DNA of 64,000 nucleotides from Hirundichthys speculiger. Lineage: Eukaryota; Chordata; Actinopteri; Beloniformes; Exocoetidae. Below, piece by piece: positions 22,863 to 33,954 of the stretch (its first letter is position 1; each line of letters begins with the position of its first letter). The translations under genes were made by a program, and so were the position numbers. The stretch is from positions 434,001 to 498,000 of the forward strand of contig JAGFBZ010001146.1 in NCBI GenBank assembly GCA_018398805.1, given 5' to 3'. The notes beneath the pieces were generated by a model, which searched no databases, was not told the DNA's origin, and was given only the letters and a program-made list of their open reading frames with translations.

Positions 22863-23140
22863 GACAACTCACACACACACACACACACACGTGTATATAA
22901 GTTTACACTGGTTTCCTTTGAATGTTTAATTTGCTTATGTTAGTTTTAGTCATCGTTTAGTTAGTAGATATCAGGATTGTGATTAAAGTGTTTGTTCATT
23001 CTGATAATTGTGTTAATAAATTCTGGTATATTCTAATGAGAGAAGTTGTTTGTGGTTATTTTACACAGTTTGGTAACATTGGCTGGTTGAAGAGGTCTGT
23101 GCTCGGACTCACATCTTCTCTGTTGCTCTATAGCGCCACA

Positions 23141-23897
23141 CAGGGCCGTAGCACCAAATTCTGGGCCCCTACAAAGGAGGTCCTGGTGGGCCCCCAACCC
23201 CCCCCCCCATCACCACCACCAACCGATCACCTGACCACCTGCTTGCTGTTATATTGCTGCAATATTAGCCGACTTTATATTCCCTTATTTTAATAACAAG
23301 ACCATTTGAAAGGGTAGTCTATTATCTGATCTTGCTTTCGGGCTGTTTATGTCCATTTTAGCAATGATAGCGGAGCTTACGGCAGTTGACAATGGGATTT
23401 CATCTTGTGTGTTTAAAGTTTAACGTTTGTTACAATTGTACTCACCTTTCTTTGAGAAGAAGTCTGTAAGCAGCTGACTCCCCTCATTTTGTTTCTTCTC
23501 TCTCTCTTTCCTCTCTTTACATTTCTGAGAGCCAGATTTATATTTCTTGGGAGGTTGTGACATTATCTCTCCATCCACATACGCTAATAGTAATCAAGCT
23601 GCGCCTCACGGTGAGAAACAGCTGTTTTTGGACTTAACGATTTTGCGCATATTCCAAGGGGTGTTCACACAGAGTAGTCCGTCACAACAGACTTAAGGTT
23701 TTTGATTACAACAATATGCCATTTAATATAGGGCCCACCAAGTTTGCATTACGATCAATATCTGTCATGAAATTTAGTTTTGGTATTAACTAATATATTC
23801 AATATATAATTTTTTCCCCCTTAGCTTCCCGTGGGCCCCCCTCTGCCATGGGCCCCCCCAAGGCTGTGTAACTTTTACCCCCTGTCCGACGGCCCTG
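23141..23897. mobile_element. Non-autonomous hAT transposon nested in F1 copy B
   Basis: Terminal repeats are CAGGGCCGT at the left and its complement ACGGCCCTG at the right. The 8-bp target gcgccaca is duplicated at 23133-23140 and 23898-23905. The uninterrupted site (gcgccacacctgg) is seen in copies A and C, which confirms the insertion. The 757-bp interior is rich in gggccc blocks and has no transposase. Confidence 0.93.
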
Positions 23898-24106
23898 GCG
23901 CCACACCTGGTCACAGGCTGGCACGCATAGAACAACAGCCATTTTGAGACTGATTGTACCGTTTAGTCCTTTTTCCTGATTTATCAGGTGGTGCCCTGTT
24001 TCTTTTTATTAACTTTCTGGTTATTAGCAGCCGTCCCTCAAGACAGTTGGTAATAACCCCTTTTGGACTAAACGAGCACGTTATACGCCTTATTGCACAA
24101 CAGCGC

Positions 24107-24823
24107 CCAAGTCGGAGCTGGAGAAAGGGAGGATCACTGAGATTTCTTTCTTACTTGTGGTGTGGTAGGACAGAAACTACACTCAGCTTAAAGGGCCCCA
24201 ATGAACAGAAAGAAAACTGAGCTCAGTCTGAAGGGAGATAAAAAGGGGGAAAAAAAACACAACGCCAAAAAAGGACATATTAATTTGGGGGGGGAGTTAT
24301 TTTATTTCATGCACACTTTATTATTATCATTATTTTTTTGTTACCAAATAATACAGTTGAATTATTATCATACTGTTTATGTTGATTATTAATAATACAT
24401 CTTTGAAATCAATTGTTTGTGAATGTCTTCAATGTATATTATCCCTCCTGGGCTCCATGGAGCGAATACCTAGGAATTCTGATACTGGTCCAAATCTTGA
24501 AGTGAACTTAATCCTACACTTACTTGTAGTTTCCTAAACCAAAGGGGGGTTACGTATATGTGTATGTATATAATGTTTTCCTGAAACACTGGTACATATG
24601 ATTCTGTAGATGGGACAGGAGTAAAGATTGTAAGGTTTGTGAAAGTGAAGTCCTGGACATATTGCTCTTAATATAGGGCTTGGCTGGATTAGCTACTGAT
24701 GCTGAATTGGATGTCATCAGGTCAGTTGCTGCTAGGACACAAACACCAAATTATTGCTTTCTTTACAGTCTCATGAGATTTCAGCCATGTTATGTTGAAT
24801 CTCATAAAAGAGGTAAATGAATG
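24107..24823. other. No gene or recognised repeat
   Basis: AT-rich sequence with A and G runs (24240-24300). Confidence 0.4.
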
Positions 24824-25735
24824 TACAGTCATGGCTGAAAGTTTTGGCACCCTTGCCCATAAAGACCAAACATCTCCAAATGTCTATAAAATAAGTTGAA
24901 ATTGACAAAAGTTTTTGGTGTCTCAAATTCTTTATTAAACTAATAATAACACAGAAACTTTGTTTTTTAATCATAACTTAATATTTAATTCTAAATAATA
25001 TATTACACAGAAATTGCTGTGGGATAAGTATTGACACCTTGAATTCAATATTTGGTAGCACATCCTTTGGAGAAAATGACTGCTGTCAAACACTTCATAT
25101 AGGTTTCAATGAGATGCCTACACCTCTCTACGGGCAGTTTGGCCCATTCTTATTTTGCTAACTGCTCCAGTTGACCCAGATTAGAAGGGTGCCTTCTTCC
25201 AACTGCCATTTTCAGATCCCTCCACAGGTGTTCAATGGGATTGAGATCTGGAATCATTGCTGGCCACTTCAGAACAGTCCAGCGTTTTCTGTTGAACCAT
25301 TCCTGGGTGCTTTTTGATGTGTGTTTTGGGTCGTTGTCCTGCTTGGTGTTTGACGAAGACTCAACTTCATGACATTCGGTGAAACATTTCTCTACAAAAT
25401 AGCTTGGTAATTGCCAGATTTCATAATGCCATGCACACATTCAAGGCACCCAGCACCAGAGGCTGCAAAACAACCCCAAAAACATTAGTGAACCTCCTCC
25501 ATGTTTGACTGTAGGGAGGGTGTTCTTTTGCTTGAAGGCTTCATCCTTTTTTCTGTAAACACAGAGTCTATGTGATGTTACCAAAAAGCTCCAATTTGGT
25601 CTCATCTGTTCACAGGACATTTTCCCAGAAGGATTTTGGCTTGTTCAGGTGTGTTTTGTTAAAACACACCTGGGGTTGCCGAAAGGGGGGTTGCTGAGGG
25701 GTTGCTGAGAACGCTTCTTTAAGAATTTTTTAAAA
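24824..25735 (-). pseudogene. Tc1-like transposase pseudogene with one terminal repeat
   Basis: The left end is tacagtcatggctgaaagtt followed by ttggcacccttg, a Tc1 family inverted repeat. The minus frame 25150-25440 encodes QDNDPKHTSKSTQEWF and PDLNPIEHLWRDLK. These are the second Asp (D in DNDPKHTS) and the final acidic residue (E in NPIEHLW) of the Tc1 DD34E catalytic domain. Farther upstream on the minus strand (25460-25640) TDETKLELFG, carrying the first catalytic Asp, and PTVKHGGGSLM are recognisable but interrupted by stops. The HTH domains and the right terminal repeat are missing. Confidence 0.85.
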
Positions 25736-27353
25736 TTATTTAATTTTATCTTTTTTTTTTAGCCCCGGGTCTCAAGGATGTCATATAGGGCTGATTTTCC
25801 TTGTATGGTCATGTTCTTCAGGCAGTGCAAGGTCCACAAGAGGAAGAGCTTGATTGTTCATTTTAAAAGTGGAGGTTTATGGCTGCTTAGCAAGGATCAA
25901 GTATGTTTTCTATCTCAATGGATCTGCTTGTACTTCTAAGTGTTTTGGTTTTGATTCCAAGATGTCTCCAAAGACATGTGTTTTTGCTTGCAAAGGAATG
26001 TTGGCCAGCAATGGTTCAGTGGATGCATTTGAGCACACACCTGCCCATTTTAACATGGGTATTTACAGAAAACATACATACATAGACAGTGAGTGACTAA
26101 ATGACAACATATGTAATATTACACTAGAAGGTAATGGTATGCTAGTATTTATCCAACAGAGATGTTTAGCTGCTGTCCACCTTCACATTCTAACTCCAAA
26201 TCTGGTTTGAAGATGTATAGGAAGGATGAGCTGTTGAAAGTAAATGTTGAAATCACAGTGCTGATAATGTGCTGAAAATGTCTCTTACCAGCAACAGGAA
26301 TTACTATCTTTAGTAGTGTCTGAATCTCTCCTAAGATTACCCTGTAGCCAGGCAACAGCAGTCAAGTTAAAATTTATTTCAATATTTGAAATCAGCCTCA
26401 AGTGACCAAAATGTTGTACAAGCAATAAAAACACTCAACAGACACTAAAACTGGAAATATATAGTTGCAATAAGCAAAAAACATGATCAAATATTAATCC
26501 ATAGAATTAAGTAAACCAACAGGACTTAAAATTAAAGAGAAAAAAACAACAACAAAAAGAAACAAAGGCTTTCACCTGGGACTTAGAGTAAAACAGTTGT
26601 CAGCTGAGGGAATGAAGGTCTGATTACACCTACATAGTCACACCTGAGCCCTTCCAAGTCAGTTACGCGTCTTGAAATATAGATAGATGCACACAATCAT
26701 GCACATGCAGGTGATACATGACCACATTAAATATGATTTTACCATGGCAACCGAGACATAAGCATTTACTTCTGTATTTCCAAGCTGTTCAAGTTCAAAT
26801 ATTATATTAAAATTCCCTTTCTATGGGCTTTAGGGTGTGTGAAGTCACTACCTACCTTCTAAAGCTTGAGAGGAAAAAAAAGTTTAGCTCCATCTATTTT
26901 TGAAAACATTGATTGACATGTCACACGCTGAGCTCAGAGTCAATAGACCCCACCTCTTCATTTTCACCTCCACCTACTACTTCACCCCAACGCTCTGAAA
27001 TTCACACTCTTATATTTCAAATTTGAAAGATGTATACAACAATATTCTATTGTAATAACAGAGCACATGCACAAATCACTCTCTTGGCTTGCTGGAGGAA
27101 AGTCATTAGGATTTCTGTTGGTTTTCATGCATAACCATTTTCATTGCAACTTTTCTTTGGTGATGAAAATAAGTGGTAACCAACACCACCTTCCAAACAC
27201 TGGAATGACAAGATATTTCTCATAAAACATTTGTGATACAGTTCGGCCTTAAAGTATTTATCTGATGTACTGGTGGATCAAAATGTGATCAAAGATCAAG
27301 TATTGATCTTTGAGCTTTGATTTAAGAGATGAAGAAATTACATCTATTCTAAG
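25736..27353. other. No gene or recognised repeat
   Basis: The frame 25854-26096 (80 codons) has no domain that I recognise. The rest is AT-rich unique-looking sequence. Confidence 0.4.
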
Positions 27354-27396
27354 CACCCTCCATAGGACTGAATGGGTGTGGATAATGGATGAATGG
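27354..27396 (+). mobile_element. Short 3' end of the GGATGG repeat
   Basis: caccctccataggactgaat followed by ggataatggatgaatggat matches the last 40 bp of the family present at 12006-12343. Confidence 0.45.
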
Positions 27397-27499
27397 ATCT
27401 AGTACCTCCATTTTGCCTCCAAGTGTCATACTTGTAAATATAACCATAATTGTTCATACCTTCATACTTGGATTGCAATCAGTGGCAGCCTGAAGTCTA

Positions 27500-28440
27500 C
27501 AGTCCATGGAAATCACAAAATTCAGAGTTTCGTCCCTGGAGATGCTTTGCCAGTCTTTCAACTGCAGCCACCTTCACTTGCTGCTTGCGTTAATGCTCCA
27601 TTGGCTTGAGATCAGGCGACTGACTTGGCCATTGGAGAGTGTTGCATTTCTTCACCTTCAGAAAGACTTTAGTTGTGTTTGTTCTATTTGTTTTAATGTG
27701 AGAAGAGATTATAGCCTTCTACATATCAGAATTTATTGCTACTTCTTTCAACAGTCACATCTATCAAAAAACACCAGGGAACCTGTTTCACTGGCCTCAA
27801 ACATGTCCATGTCATTGTGCTGACCACCAGTGTGCTTCATGCACGATGTGGTATGCTTTGGATCATGAGTTCCGTTCCCTCTCCATGCTTTTCCCTTCCC
27901 ATTATTCTGATACAAATTTAACTTAATTTCATGTGTCCAAAACAATATGAACCCAGAACACGGGAGACATTTTGTTTTTTTTTAGATGTTTTCTGGTGAA
28001 GTCTGGTTTAGCTTTTCTGTTTTAGGTTGTTACCAATGGTTTGCACCTTGTTGTAAAACCTCTGCATTTATGTTCATGAGGACATCTTTTCCTTGTAGAT
28101 TTTGATAATGCTACATCTACCTTCTGATTGACTTCTGTTGATGTGACATGGTTTTTCTTCAGCGAGGAAATTATTATTATTTTTTTTCTACTTTCCACTT
28201 TAGTTGTCTTCCCTGGTCTTCCAGTCCTTTAGATGCTTTTGAGCTCACCGGTGCTGTCTTTCTTTTTAAGAATGTACCCAACTGTTGATTTTGCTACTCC
28301 TAAGATTGTTGTCATCACTTTTGAAATATATTCTGTTCTTAAGACAAATGATGACCTCCTTTAGTTGCACTAAAGGAGATTTCCATGGACTTTCATTATT
28401 TTAGCTCTAGTCAGACAGCTGCCAAGTCTAATATCAAGTC
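27500..28440 (-). pseudogene. Heavily decayed Tc1-like element
   Basis: Several phrases in order correspond to a second Tc1-like family on the minus strand: ccattggcttgagatcaggc, gacttggccattggagagtg, gatgtggtatgctttggatc, ttcccattattctgatacaa, atggtttgcaccttg and aagaatgtacccaactgttg. These correspond to the DDE domain back to the HTH region when read from the minus strand. Stops and indels break every frame. Terminal repeats were not identified. Confidence 0.7.
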
Positions 28441-29689
28441 CAGACCAGAGAGAGAGAGAAAAAGAGAGAGCAATGAATGCATAAATATTTTGACCAAAAC
28501 AAACTTTTTGAAATTTCTGTATCAGTCAACCAGACGCATCTTTCAGTAATGTTCCCTTTTTTCAAAAATTGCGGTTTCAGTGGAGCTTAGAGAGTGAGAG
28601 AGGTACCTCAAGCCTTTCCGGGTGTGTGTAATTTAGGAAGACAAGAGGAACAGTTTGGCAGACTTAAAATATCTCTGCAACTCAGAATTGAAATACACAC
28701 CATTCTGTCCCAACACAGTGGGAGACAAGTCTTCTATTTTTAATCATGATGGAGTAAAAATACTGAAAAGGTTGTTTAGTCTGAGACTGGAAACTTAGGG
28801 GTCATTGGCAACACACAATTTGCTGTCAATACACTAAACCCTCTTGAGCTCTGCAACGTCTGGCCTGCATGGGTTAACTGTGGTTAGGAAAGAAGAAATG
28901 TATGTGGATATTATTGATACAAAGTGAGTAGTTTGTGTTCAATATAGCTGAAAAGATGTTTTACTCGCATTGAGACTCAATCATAGTCAGTCCTTTATCG
29001 TTACTTTTTTTAGAGTAGTACGGTACATATACAGTGTAAACATGGTGTATAAATACACTTTGTAATATTGACACAAAACAGCACAAGTATGGAGAAAAGA
29101 TTACAATAAATATGAAAAGTAAACTTCATTGGGTACATCATCAATCAATTATTGAGGCAATTAGAGATGCTCTCACAATCTCTGTATTTGTTTTTAGAAA
29201 AATCTAAAAGCACATGCATTTAGTTTGATTTTTGCAGTTTAAAGAGTGCTGTGTGACAGAGATGTAAACTGTTTACAGAGCCTAAAGTGGAACAGCATTT
29301 TATAATAAGAGATCCAATGTTATGGTAATGCTACTGAACTGATTAAGTCGCAAACACCAGTGACTTGAGACTTGACTGAGACTTGGAATTTGAGATTTAT
29401 GAACAATCATTTTTTTCATTTATATTTAATTTTATAAATTTAAATTAATTTATTATCTCATGTACCCTTAGACATACGCAAAGATGACAACAGAAACAAA
29501 AACTACTACAACTGTATCTGTGGTGCCTTTTCTCTTGATGCTCAGCTACAGTAACACATACATGGGGCAAATAGGGTACAGATTTCCACAGAAAGAGATA
29601 TTTTTACAATTTGCTGGACTGGGGCCTCCAGGTCTGTCAAAAACAATGCCAAGAGGGAGAGAGAGAAGCAGTGGTCTTATAGAAGAAAC
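28441..29689. other. No gene or recognised repeat
   Basis: AT-rich; an (AG)n patch lies near 28450. The frame 29484-29696 has no recognisable domain. Confidence 0.4.
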
Positions 29690-30520
29690 TGTTTGATGTG
29701 CAGCAGCACATCAATCTGGAAAGGGTAATAAAAACCATTTCCAAACAATTTAGAACTCAATATTCTACAATGGAAAGCATTCAAGACACTTGCCAACCTC
29801 CCCAGGAGTTGATGTTACAGCAAATTTACCCCAAAGTTAGACCTTTGAGAAATACAAAAGCCCATAAGCTATCTCTGAAACCCTACAAGAATGGTAAATG
29901 TTAAATTCCATGACAGAACAATTTGATGAAGCCTGAAGAAGTACAGTGTTGCCAGGAGATGGTTTCTTTTGTCTAAAACAATATGGAAACATGACTAAAG
30001 TTCACATAGAACTAAACTTCTGATCCAAACCACAACACTTTTGGAGCAATGTCCTGTGAAAATGAAATAGAAAAAAGGGGATTAGTTTGACCTTAATGCC
30101 AAGCAACACCTTGGTTCCAAACCAAAGACAGCATTTTAGCATAAACAGCTCATATTCACTGTGAAAGAACATCAAAGAAGGTGTGATGTTTTGTATTTGT
30201 TTTGCAGCCACAGGACCTGGGTACCCTGCAGTCACTGATCAACCGTGAACTCTTTTGTATTCTAGAGGCAAATGTCAGGCCATCTGTCCAACAACTAAAA
30301 TCAACTGAAATCTGGCCATGCATTAGGACAATGATCCATAGCATAGTAGTTAATGAAAAAAAAAATCAAGATTTTGGAACAGCCTAGTCAAATTCCAGAC
30401 CTCAATGAGAATAAAATGGTAATGGCTGGACAGAATTCATACAGAAAATTACTACTGCAAGTTATTGCTGCCAAGAGTGGATCTAAAAACTACAGAATCA
30501 TAGGGATACTTAGTGATTTT
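29690..30520 (+). pseudogene. Decayed Tc1-like element, + strand
   Basis: Phrases in the correct order for a third Tc1-like family are atcaatctggaaagggtaat, cttgccaacctccccaggag, aatttaccccaaagttagac, cacaggacctgggtaccctg, gtcaggccatctgtccaaca, ttggaacagcctagtcaaat, agacctcaatgagaa and aagttattgctgccaagagt. The order spans HTH to the C-terminus, but large internal pieces are missing and all frames are broken. Confidence 0.7.
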
Positions 30521-32830
30521 TATTTCTGTTCATCTTCCTTTTTGTTAAATACACAGTTTGTTGGGCATCTCTAGTCTGGTTGTTTCATCAAAGTTTTTTT
30601 TTTCCAGACATGTTAATATTTCACATACATATGATACTGCATCAGATATGATTCTATTCTATTTAACTTTAAAGCTTAAGTCCCACAGAATGCAGAACAG
30701 ACAGTGGAACAGTGGTGCCGCACCGAGCAGGCTAAAGACCCTGTGTAAAAAAAGGAGTACCAGGTTTGCAATAACAGTAGTCGGTGAATCAGAGACTGAC
30801 TAAACTAGCTGCATTACAACTTTGTCATTAGACTTCAGGACTTCAACAACCTGGAAGAGCCTCCGCCTGCTGAAGCCAATCCTCCCTTCTGTGGCAGTGG
30901 AACAATAGCAATTGCCAGCACTATGGTGAAACTGAGGCCAACATAAACAAAGTAGTTAGCGACTAGAGACATTAGCCTCTTTATTACAAACGTACAGGGG
31001 GATGCACGAGATGTGTGCAGTACAGATGATTTATGTGCATGCCAGGAAGCACCATCCCAATATGTAGCGTACCAAAATGATGGGGAGAGACTCACTAAAT
31101 GTCTATACTAAGCATTCCCACCCAAACAAAACACAATTCAAACCCGTAGCAATTATATGGGCACAAAAACAGTCCCAGCCCAGTTTAGTACTTTTGCTAA
31201 TTTCACCACTAAAAGCAAATCCCACAAACAAGGTGTCTTTTCATTTCCATTGTATGGTCTTATTTGAATGAGGAAAAATACATAGGCCTGGGTAAATTTT
31301 AAAAATATGGCAAAAACCTTTTTTTATTTGGATGGAATGAATAATTATAGCGATATATCAGTGAGCTACACTTAGGTTTTTCAGTTTGGTACCTGAGAAA
31401 GGTCACATGGCACACTTTTGGACATACCTGTGTTAAAGCATCTGTGAAAGTGCTCAGGTTCACTTTTTGCACAGTTACTAATCAAATATGACTTTACTAA
31501 TTCCTAGATGAACTGGGCTACTATCTTATGATTCAAAGGTGGTTTCCACTCTAACATTTTCTCTGTTTTGCTCTTTCAGGCAGAGATAAAGATTTAAATT
31601 TTCTTCTGTGTTAAAGGTGAATTTATGCTGACACAGTAACCCACATCTTCATTCTGACACTTCTGTAGTAATCTCATATTCTTTAGCTTTCTTTTGAGAC
31701 CAAAATTATATTTACACTCCTTGTAGTTGTGAAGATTATACTCTATTTATTTTGTGTAATTCATTTCAAACAGGAGGCAGAAAAGAAATAGGTCCCATGA
31801 TCAAGAGGTTAGGGAGTTGTTGCTGATTGTAGACTGTGAAATCGAAGACAGAGACCATCTTCAGACTGCAGAATGCTATAATGCTCTGTGAAAGAACATA
31901 CAGTGGTGTGGCAATATTTTTCCTAGCCACTTTGTGAGATCATTGTGGGTGTACAGCTAGAGAATAGAGGCAGAATAGATACAGGATTTCCATTGCTTCT
32001 TCATACAGTGTTCTCATGTGAAAAAAATGCTCAGGGGTGCCTTGGACTTCTGTGCAGAACTGTATCATGACATGGTGAAAAAATTATACACTTTTGCTTC
32101 CCTGAGGTTGTTTCATTATGATCACATTATATTTATTATATTCTTACACACAGAGACAGAAAATAAATAAATAAAAAGGCATACACATGTGGCTGTATGT
32201 ATTTCACTCTACTACTGTTTTCCAACTCCAGTCCAACTCCTACAAAGATTCCTACTTTCATATAGCAGTTGTCTCCAGAGCATAGAATATTTCTGTCTGT
32301 GGCATGTTTTGAAGTTTAGGTTCTCCATAGTTTCTCAGCTCAACTCAGAAGCCACACAAACACACAAGTGGGCATGCTAAGAATTGATTAAATTAAAATT
32401 TATGTTGAAAACTTTCCAGGAAGGTTGAATATCAACTAAATGTGCATGGTTTGCACTTAATCTACTGTGCATCTGGATGCCAGTTTAAATGATACGTTAC
32501 TCATTTACTCACTCAGACAATTCCCATCACCCAGTCTCCATTGGTGTTCGCAATTCCTGTAGATTTTATGCTTCTGGAACTCAATTATGCTTCACGAGCA
32601 AATTAGCCACCATTAGCAAGCTACCAGCATGTACCACCAAGGGATAAAATAAGCTTTTATCTCATCTTGCAGCCTTTGTGCTCTCCAAAATACTGATTAG
32701 CTTTTCGTAGGTACGTAATGCAAAAGAAGCTGCTTCACTCTCCACCACAGTGTCAAGTGTAAGCTTCACAAGTTAAGGTGCTAACACGACCATGCTACTT
32801 TTCCCATCTTGAGCATATTTGCTGTCCTTG
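30521..32830. other. No gene or recognised repeat
   Basis: About 2.3 kb of AT-rich sequence. The frame 30835-31095 (minus, 86 codons) includes a hydrophobic run but no recognisable family. Confidence 0.4.
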
Positions 32831-33113
32831 TACAACCCCAATTAAAAAAAACAGTTGAAATGTTATGCAAAATATAAATAAAGACAGAGAGATCAGATCA
32901 GAGAGCAATGATTTGAAAATGTTATTTCCCGTTTTCAAATTCATATCACAACATAAAAACACATATCAAATATTGAAAGTGATACATGAAAAGAAATTAG
33001 ATAATTTTGAATTCAATGGCTCCAACATGTCTCAAAAAGATTCTGACAGTGGCAGCAAAATGCTTGAAAACTAAGTGTATGAAAAAAAAAACATGGGAGA
33101 ACACCCTGCAACT

Positions 33114-33246
33114 ATCCATCCATCCATCCATTATCTATACCCACTTAATCCTATTCAGAGTCACAGGGATCTGCTGGAGCTTATCCCTGCTCTCTTCCGA
33201 CTAAAAGTAGGGGTACACCCTGGACAGGTCGCCAGTCTATCACAGT
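33114..33246 (-). mobile_element. Truncated GGATGG repeat with 10-bp target duplication
   Basis: Starts atccatccatccatccatta, contains gggatctgctggagcttatc and acaccctggacaggtcgcc. The host sequence ccctgcaact is duplicated at 33104-33113 and 33247-33256. The recollected Tc1 consensus reads straight through at this site, so the insertion boundary is clear. A 10-bp duplication fits target-primed retrotransposition. Confidence 0.85.
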
Positions 33247-33288
33247 CCCTGCAACTAATTTAAGAATTTTTAAAAGTTAAGATGGGCA

Positions 33289-33470
33289 GGGCCACCCCGG
33301 TAGCACAGTGGTTAGGACAGTAGGTCAATGTACAGAGGTTACAGTCCTGCAGCTGGTTGCAGGTTTAACTCCCAGCCTGTGACCATTTGCTACATGCCTT
33401 CCCCAGTCTCTCTGCCCTAGTTTCCTGTTTCTCCCATTGTTAATGAAGGCCATTAGTGCCACAAAAACTT
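33289..33470 (+). mobile_element. tRNA-type teleost SINE
   Basis: ccccggtagcacagtggtta begins the tRNA-like head; gcaggtttaactcccagcct matches a degenerate B box with the following body; the end is gttaatgaaggccattagtg. It lies within the Tc1 relic and has an imperfect duplication (aagttaagat / aagtaaagat). Confidence 0.7.
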
Positions 33471-33678
33471 AAGAAAAGAAGTAAAGATTTACCAGTCTGG
33501 GAAGAACTGTGTCTATAAATATTTTTAAAATATTTAAAAAAAAATACTCAATTTCCTCACCATAAAAACTGTGAAGATTTTGAATGTTTTATCATCTAAT
33601 CCATACTATCATCAAATGAATTCTTAGAATCTGGAGAAATGCCTGTTTGTCTGGGACAAGGCTAAATATTAACTAGAA

Positions 33679-33954
33679 AATTTCGGAGAAATTTAGATAT
33701 GTGCATGCCTGCTTGCAGCACATTTATTGTCGCTTGCTGCTGCTTAATGCACGTCCATCTTCAGAGCAGGGTCACGTTTGGACGTGTTACCTGTTACACT
33801 CTTATGCAACATTTCCATGGGCCAACATCAGTGTGTGACCTCAGAAATGCACTTCTGGAAGAATGGTCAAAAATCCCCAATAAACACACTTCCTAGGAGT
33901 GTTGAAGCTGTTCATGCTGCAAAGGGTGGAGCCACATCATATTGATTAGGAATG
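33679..33954. other. No gene or recognised repeat
   Basis: Short spacer between the Tc1 relic and the satellite. Confidence 0.4.

Larger units (their letters stand above)
21507..24102 (+). mobile_element. LTR-like family F1, copy B: complete solo LTR with GCGC duplication
   Basis: The element starts TGTTGGGCCACA and ends ATTGCACAACA, so it has TGTTG...CAACA inverted tips. It is flanked by the 4-bp repeat GCGC (21503-21506 and 24103-24106). Without the nested hAT and its duplication it is about 1.83 kb. A TATA-like tttaaaa lies at 21640, a strong donor-like caagtaagag at 22161-22170, the YY1/E-box array at 22681-22862, AATAAA at 23025-23030 and an acceptor-like ttacacag at 23061-23068. A 4-bp duplication and TG...CA tips fit an LTR from a retrovirus or a gypsy-type element. 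No primer site or coding region adjoins, so it is a solo LTR. The retroelement class is undetermined. Open frames inside (for example 21674-22201) differ from copy A and C and probably do not code. Confidence 0.75.
32831..33678 (+). mobile_element. Tc1-like element relic split by two SINE-type insertions
   Basis: Begins tacaaccccaatt, the terminal phrase of a very common teleost Tc1-like family, followed by gcaatgatttgaaaatg and tccaacatgtctcaaaaaga. The element resumes at 33247-33288 (gcaactaattt...aagatgggcag) and again at about 33480 with accagtctgggaagaactgt, attttgaatgttttatcatc and aatctggagaaatgcctgt, which correspond to the start of the transposase HTH. It stops near gggacaaggctaaa. 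The interruptions are the repeats at 33114-33246 and 33289-33470. Confidence 0.75.
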
